Of a stretch of 64,000 bases of DNA, positions 59,940 to 64,000 are shown one piece after another. The notes below the pieces were generated by a model. That model worked only from the letters and a program-made list of their open reading frames with translations, ran no database searches and had not been told where the DNA came from. Numbering within the stretch: position 1 is the stretch's first letter; every line of letters begins with the position of its first letter. The stretch covers positions 1-64,000 of the forward strand of contig NZ_LGCN01000029.1 in assembly GCF_001279005.1 (NCBI RefSeq), given 5' to 3'. Source of the DNA: Streptomyces caelestis (GTDB lineage: Bacteria > Actinomycetota > Actinomycetes > Streptomycetales > Streptomycetaceae). The translations under genes were made by a program, and so were the position numbers.

Positions 59940-61796
59940 GTGAGCGGAACGTCCGAAGGGCCGGCGCCCGCCACGGAACTCAACCGGCCGAGCGTCACGG
60001 AGAGTGAGATCGCTACGTCTCCGCGTGCGGAGCCCCCACCCCTCCTGTCCCCCTCGCCCCCGTCGTACCGCTCCGTCTTCACGGCCGCGCCGCTCGCCAT
60101 GGCCGTGGTCGACCGCGGGGGCACGGTGACCGGCGCCAACGCGGCCCTCGCCACCCTGCTGGGCCGCGCCCCGGAGTCCCTGGCCGGCGCCGTCGCCGCC
60201 GATCTGGTGGACCTGGCCTCCGACTCCCGTACCTGGCACGCCTACCGGGAGCTGCTGCGCGGAGAACGGACCAGACTGCGCTGCACGCGCCGGCTGAAGC
60301 ACCCGGAGGGGCACGCGCTGTGGGTGCGGGTGACGGTCTCCCCGCTGCCCGCCGACGACGGGGACGTGCTGCTGTCGGTGGCCGACATCAGCGACCACCA
60401 CGAACTCCAGGCGCAGCTGCGGCACGTGCGGTCGCACGATCCGGTGACCCGGCTGCCCAACCGCACCCAGTTCTTCGAGCGGCTGACGGCCGCGCTGGAC
60501 GCGGAGTCGGACGAGGAGGGCGGCACCGGCCGGATCGGGCTGTGCTACCTCGACCTGGACGGGTTCAAGGCCGTCAACGACACCCTGGGCCACCGCGTCG
60601 GCGACCAGTTGCTGGCCGCCGTCGCCGAGCGGCTGACGCACTGCGCGCAGGAGGCGGGCCGGACCAGGACCGGCGCCCCGCTGGTCGCCCGGCTCGGCGG
60701 GGACGAGTTCGCGCTGCTGGTCGAGGACTCCACCGGCACCGAACAGCTCGCCGACCTCGCCGAGTCGCTGCTCGACACGATCCAGGCCCCCTTCGACCTC
60801 TCCGGGCGCCGGCTGTCGGTGTCCGCGTCGATCGGGGTGGTGGAACGGCACGCCGCCGGGACCACGCCCACCGCGCTGATGCAGGCCGCCGACACCACGC
60901 TGTACTGGGCGAAGGCCGACGGCAAGGCCCGCTGGACGCTGTTCGACCCGGAGCGCAACGCCTCCCGCGTGACCCGCCAGGCCCTCGCCTCCACGCTCCG
61001 TCCGGCCATCGAGCGGGGCGAGTTCGCGCTGGAGTACCAGCCGCTGGTGGGCATGGAGGACGACCGGGTGCACGGCGTGGAGGCGCTGATCCGCTGGCAC
61101 CACCCGCGGTTCGGCACGCTGACGCCGAATCGGTTCATCTCGCTCGCGGAGGAGGACGGCTCGATCGTGCCGCTCGGCCGCTGGGTGCTGCGCACCGCGT
61201 GCCGGCAGGCCCGCGACTGGCAGGTGGAGCACCCGGACGAGCCGCCGATCTTCGTCAGCGTGAACGTGGCGGTCCGCCAGGTGTGGGACTCCGACCTGGT
61301 GGCCGACGTCGCCGGCACCCTGGAGGAGACGGGCCTCGAACCGGGGCTGCTCCAGCTGGAGCTGACCGAGTCGGCGGTGATGGGCTCGTCCGGCCGGCCG
61401 ATCCAGGTCCTGAAGGCGCTCAGCGACATGGGCGTGCGCATCGCCATCGACGACTTCGGCACCGGCTACTCGAACCTGGCCTACCTCAGCCGGCTGCCGG
61501 TGTCGGTGCTGAAGCTGGACGGCTCCTTCGTCCGGGGCTTCCAGTACGAGGAGCGCGCCGCCGCCCCGCCGAACCCGGCGGACGAGGTCATCGTCGAGGC
61601 GATGGTGCAACTCGCCCACCGGCTCGGTCTGACGGTCACCGCGGAGTGCGTGGAGACCTCGGCGCAGGCGACGAGGCTGCGCCGGATCGGGTGCGACACC
61701 GGTCAGGGCTGGCTGTACTCCCGCCCGGTGTCGCCGGATCGCATCTCCGAGCTGCTGGGGGCGCCCGGGGTTCAGGCGGGCGTGGGCAACCCGTAG
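59940..61796 (+). CDS. cdgA: Cyclic-di-GMP protein: PAS-GGDEF-EAL
   Basis: A 618-residue soluble protein. Residues 43-155 form a PAS sensor ([35 protein letters not shown]). The GGDEF domain carries intact GGDEF at 253-257 ([14 protein letters not shown]). The preceding inhibitory I-site has RTGA where RxxD is usual, so product inhibition may be weak. EAL is at 381-383, with [41 protein letters not shown] and [10 protein letters not shown] (metal and general-base residues). Both synthesis and hydrolysis may be possible. Position and architecture match cdgA, a BldD target that controls development. Its last 25 bases overlap the convergent oxidoreductase gene. Confidence 0.92.
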   Translation: MSGTSEGPAPATELNRPSVTESEIATSPRAEPPPLLSPSPPSYRSVFTAAPLAMAVVDRGGTVTGANAALATLLGRAPESLAGAVAADLVDLASDSRTWHAYRELLRGERTRLRCTRRLKHPEGHALWVRVTVSPLPADDGDVLLSVADISDHHELQAQLRHVRSHDPVTRLPNRTQFFERLTAALDAESDEEGGTGRIGLCYLDLDGFKAVNDTLGHRVGDQLLAAVAERLTHCAQEAGRTRTGAPLVARLGGDEFALLVEDSTGTEQLADLAESLLDTIQAPFDLSGRRLSVSASIGVVERHAAGTTPTALMQAADTTLYWAKADGKARWTLFDPERNASRVTRQALASTLRPAIERGEFALEYQPLVGMEDDRVHGVEALIRWHHPRFGTLTPNRFISLAEEDGSIVPLGRWVLRTACRQARDWQVEHPDEPPIFVSVNVAVRQVWDSDLVADVAGTLEETGLEPGLLQLELTESAVMGSSGRPIQVLKALSDMGVRIAIDDFGTGYSNLAYLSRLPVSVLKLDGSFVRGFQYEERAAAPPNPADEVIVEAMVQLAHRLGLTVTAECVETSAQATRLRRIGCDTGQGWLYSRPVSPDRISELLGAPGVQAGVGNP

Positions 61797-62872
61797 GCGT
61801 CGGCTATCAGTTCGTAGGAGCGCAGGCGTACGTCGCCGCCGTGGGCGTTGGCGGTGAGCATCAACTCGTCGGCGCCGGTGCGCTTCTGCAGCTCGTCCAG
61901 GCCGGCGCGGACCTCGTCGGGGGTGCCGTGGACGACGTTGGCGTTCCAGGAGTCGACGAACTCCCGCTCCATCGGGGAGAAGTCGTACGCCTCCGCCTCC
62001 TGGGGGGTGGGCACGAGGCCGGGACGGCCGGTGCGCAGCCGGACCATGTTGAGCGCGGCGGCCAGCACCTGGCGGCGGGCCTCCTTCTCGTCGTCCGCGG
62101 CGAGCGCGGAGACGCCGATGAGGGCGTAGGGCGCGTCGAGGACCCCGCTCGGGCGGAAGGACTCGCGGTACAGGTCCAGCGCGGGGACGGTGTTCTGGGC
62201 CGAGAAGTGGTGGGCGAAGGCGAAGGGCAGGCCCAGCACGCCGGCCAGCCGGGCGCTGAAGCCGGAGGAGCCGAGCAGCCAGATCGGCGGCCGGTGCGGG
62301 GACTGCACGCCGCCGGGCGAGGTCGCCTGCACCGGGCCGGGGACGGCGTGGATGCGGCGGTAGGGGTGGCCGTCGGGGAAGTCGTCGTCGAGGAAGCGGG
62401 TGAGCTCGGCGAGCTGCTGGGGGAAGTCGTCGGCGCCCTCGTTCAGCCGGTCGGAGCGGCGCAGGGCCGCCGCCGTGGCCCCGTCGGTGCCGGGGGCGCG
62501 GCCGAGCCCGAGGTCGATCCGGCCCGGCGCCATGGCCTCCAGGGTGCCGAACTGCTCGGCGATGACCAGCGGCGCGTGGTTGGGCAGCATCACCCCGCCG
62601 GAGCCGAGGCGGATGCGCCCGGTGTGGGCGGCGAGGTGCGCCAGGATCACGGCGGGCGAGGAGGAGGCCACGCCGGGCATGGAGTGGTGCTCGGCGACCC
62701 AGTAGCGGTGGAAGCCGCGGGACTCGGCGAGGCGGGCGATGTCCACGCTGGTGCGCAGGGCGTCGCTCGCGGTCCGGCCCGCGCCGACGGTCACCAGGTC
62801 CAGCACGGAGAGCGGGACGGGTGCGGTGCCGTGGGCGGTGCCCCGGATCTCCTCTGCGGCGTCTGCGGCCAT
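61772..62872 (-). CDS. Luciferase-like (LLM class) flavin oxidoreductase
   Basis: A 366-residue flavin-dependent monooxygenase-type protein. It has [112 protein letters not shown], characteristic of the MsnO8/YhbW-like group with the EHH motif. ATG at 62872 follows AGGAGG. No signal peptide. The substrate is unknown. The final 25 bases overlap the end of cdgA on the opposite strand. Confidence 0.88.
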   Translation of the reverse strand: MAADAAEEIRGTAHGTAPVPLSVLDLVTVGAGRTASDALRTSVDIARLAESRGFHRYWVAEHHSMPGVASSSPAVILAHLAAHTGRIRLGSGGVMLPNHAPLVIAEQFGTLEAMAPGRIDLGLGRAPGTDGATAAALRRSDRLNEGADDFPQQLAELTRFLDDDFPDGHPYRRIHAVPGPVQATSPGGVQSPHRPPIWLLGSSGFSARLAGVLGLPFAFAHHFSAQNTVPALDLYRESFRPSGVLDAPYALIGVSALAADDEKEARRQVLAAALNMVRLRTGRPGLVPTPQEAEAYDFSPMEREFVDSWNANVVHGTPDEVRAGLDELQKRTGADELMLTANAHGGDVRLRSYELIADAYGLPTPA

Positions 62873-63011
62873 GGTGGGGTGCCTCCTGCTGTGGGGTGTG
62901 ACGGTCGCTGCGCGACGTAACAGGAGACGGTCCCCGGTTATTCCCCGCGTACTCCCGCACACCGTCGGCCGCCCCCTGGCACCCGGCGGTGTGCGCGCAC
63001 GACGATCATGC

Positions 63012-63175
63012 GATACGATCATCTTGCTCGCTGAGGGGGTCGCCCCCCGACAGTGATCACGCGTTGGTGGTCCAAGGAAAGACGCCCCGCTTCCTGCGGG
63101 GAAATGCAGGTGCAAGGCCTGCCCGGCGCTCGAACAGAACCCCGGCCCCGCTCCAGCGGGACCGGGGTTCTTCCG
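63012..63175 (+). ncRNA. Candidate structured small RNA with its own promoter and terminator
   Basis: A -10-like TACGAT lies near 63012. The transcript would contain three hairpins: GGGGG-TCG-CCCCC near 63036, CCCCGC-TTCCT-GCGGGG near 63085, and GCAGG-TGCAAGG-CCTGC near 63105. A terminator-like stem AGAACCCCGG...CCGGGGTTCT at 63136-63171 is followed by TTCC. No coding gene fits the interval 62873-63311. The run CCCCCC recalls 6C RNAs, but the two-hairpin pattern of that family was not seen. The promoter and orientation are inferred. Confidence 0.4.
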
Positions 63176-63311
63176 TGTGCGCCTCACGGCGCCGCCTCCG
63201 CGCCCGGCCTCCCGTGCCGCGATGACGGCGGTCGGCCGCCCGAACGCCTCCTCCCGGCCGGCCGCCGAGAGTCGACCGGGGGCGCGCCGGGCCGTCCTCG
63301 GACCTGGACGA

Positions 63312-64000
63312 TCAGACCTGGACGATCGGCTCCCGGGTGAACAGGGCGCCGAGTCCGGGGGCGTTGACCCGGCGGTCGGCCAGGCGCAGGCACTCCCAGG
63401 CGGTGACCTGGTTGGCGGTGAGGACCGGCTTGCCCAGCTCCTTCTCCAGGGCGGGGAGGTGGGCGATCGTGTGCAGGGCCGTGTGCGGCAGGAGCAGGGT
63501 GTCCGCGTCCGGGGTGTCGGCCGCGCGGGCCAGCGCGAACAGCTCCTCCTCGCCCCAGGCGCCGACCTCCGCCGCCGTGACGATCCCGGAGCCGCGCACC
63601 CCGGTCACCTCCACCCCGCCGGCCCGCAGGAACTCGGCGAAGAGCAGGGACACGTCGTCCGGGTAGGCCGCGCCGACGGCGACCCGCCGCGCCCCGATCT
63701 CCCGCACCGCGTGCACGAAGGCGAACGACGTCGACGACGCCGGCATGCCCGCCGCCCGGGCGAGGCCGCGCACCTGCTCCTGGGCGCCGTCCCAGCCGTG
63801 CACGAAGCCGCCGCTGGTGCAGGCCCACACCACCGCCTCGGCGCCCGAGAGGCGCAGCTGCTGGAGGCCGGCCGCCAGCCGCTCGGGCGCTCCCATCTGG
63901 AGCAGCGCGTCCACCCGGTGCGCGTCCTCACCGAGGTCGGTGTGCACCAGGTCCACCCGGACGTCGCTGCCCAGCAACTGCTCGATGCGCGGATAGTCGT
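63312..64000 (-). CDS. Asp/Glu racemase superfamily protein (maleate isomerase/arylmalonate decarboxylase-like), partial
   Basis: The frame continues past the right edge, so the N-terminus is missing; about 229 residues are visible. [49 protein letters not shown] (a Cys in the active-site loop), [37 protein letters not shown], and [34 protein letters not shown] match the Amdase group. A 13-bp sequence is directly repeated with one base between at 63301-63327, just at the stop codon. The substrate cannot be deduced; the gene lies upstream of the candidate RNA. Confidence 0.8.
   Translation of the reverse strand, partial: DYPRIEQLLGSDVRVDLVHTDLGEDAHRVDALLQMGAPERLAAGLQQLRLSGAEAVVWACTSGGFVHGWDGAQEQVRGLARAAGMPASSTSFAFVHAVREIGARRVAVGAAYPDDVSLLFAEFLRAGGVEVTGVRGSGIVTAAEVGAWGEEELFALARAADTPDADTLLLPHTALHTIAHLPALEKELGKPVLTANQVTAWECLRLADRRVNAPGLGALFTREPIVQV

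Noticed and set aside
59739..62960. Very long minus-strand frame across cdgA and the upstream of the luciferase-like gene
   Set aside because: It lacks any domain and is antisense to the clear PAS-GGDEF-EAL protein.
63012..63175. Assignment to the 6C RNA family or a cobalamin riboswitch
   Set aside because: A single C-run is insufficient for 6C, and the conserved cores of known riboswitches were not found.
63301..63327. 13-bp direct duplication at the end of the racemase-like gene as an attachment site
   Set aside because: Too short and immediately adjacent, with no integrase or element boundary near it. Simple slippage explains it.

Overview
The window is very GC-rich with strong G/C bias at third codon positions. 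It carries the desferrioxamine cluster desEF-desABCD, a TTA-containing adpA next to orn, the cebR-cebEFG-bglC cellobiose locus and a cdgA-type cyclic-di-GMP gene. This content and order are typical of a Streptomyces chromosome core, close to the order known around SCO2760-SCO2820 of S. coelicolor. No phage, plasmid, insertion sequence or CRISPR array is visible.

Layout. 1-4.1 kb: an edge fragment with an 11-copy 9-bp repeat, a secreted endonuclease I, and an overlapping pair made of a small protein and an NB-ARC/TPR STAND protein. 4.3-5.2 kb: two small secreted proteins. 5.3-9.7 kb: a TPP decarboxylase/synthase-like enzyme plus an agmatinase-family ureohydrolase, divergent from a PucR-type regulator. 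9.8-13.5 kb: a conserved protein, a DUF4232 protein, and an acyl-CoA dehydrogenase/tesB operon. 13.7-20.1 kb: a TetR regulator divergent from a leucine-catabolism operon (acyl-CoA carboxylase beta and alpha, HMG-CoA lyase, acyl-CoA dehydrogenase). 20.9-28.2 kb: desE, desF and desABCD under two iron boxes. 28.3-31.4 kb: DUF4429/SHOCT protein, a small conserved protein, glmS. 31.4-35.3 kb: tandem 98-bp repeats, a universal stress protein, adpA, orn, tRNA-His. 35.4-42.5 kb: an unknown gene and cebR/cebEFG/bglC with two CebR boxes. 42.6-46.9 kb: a GH18 chitinase below a two-component system, and a membrane-anchored protein. 47-51 kb: spermidine-synthase-like protein, a small unknown protein, an NsdA-like regulator, a phosphoglycerate-mutase-like phosphatase. 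51.1-56.1 kb: a PAP2 membrane protein followed by a three-gene overlapping operon: a Cas4/AddB-like PD-(D/E)XK nuclease with a four-cysteine Fe-S pattern, a 533-residue unknown protein, and an SF1 helicase. 56.3-64 kb: lipoprotein, small proteins, tRNA-Lys, M6-like protease, cdgA, a luciferase-like oxidoreductase, a candidate small RNA and an Asp/Glu-racemase-superfamily gene cut by the right edge.

How the genes work together. Several sets are textbook modules: iron uptake (DesA-D make the siderophore, DesE binds it, DesF probably releases the iron), cellobiose use (CebR senses, CebEFG imports, BglC hydrolyses), and leucine degradation through methylcrotonyl-CoA and HMG-CoA. AdpA, Orn and CdgA tie the region to development and nucleotide second messengers.

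The best candidate for an under-described system is the nuclease/unknown/helicase operon at 51.93-56.10 kb. Its presumed promoter closely matches the RecA-independent DNA-damage promoter of actinobacteria (TTGTCAGTG-N8-CAGACT) and sits exactly where it would give a leaderless GTG-initiated message. The second candidate is the NB-ARC/TPR pair at 1.4-4.1 kb, whose two proteins share a short motif that may link them.
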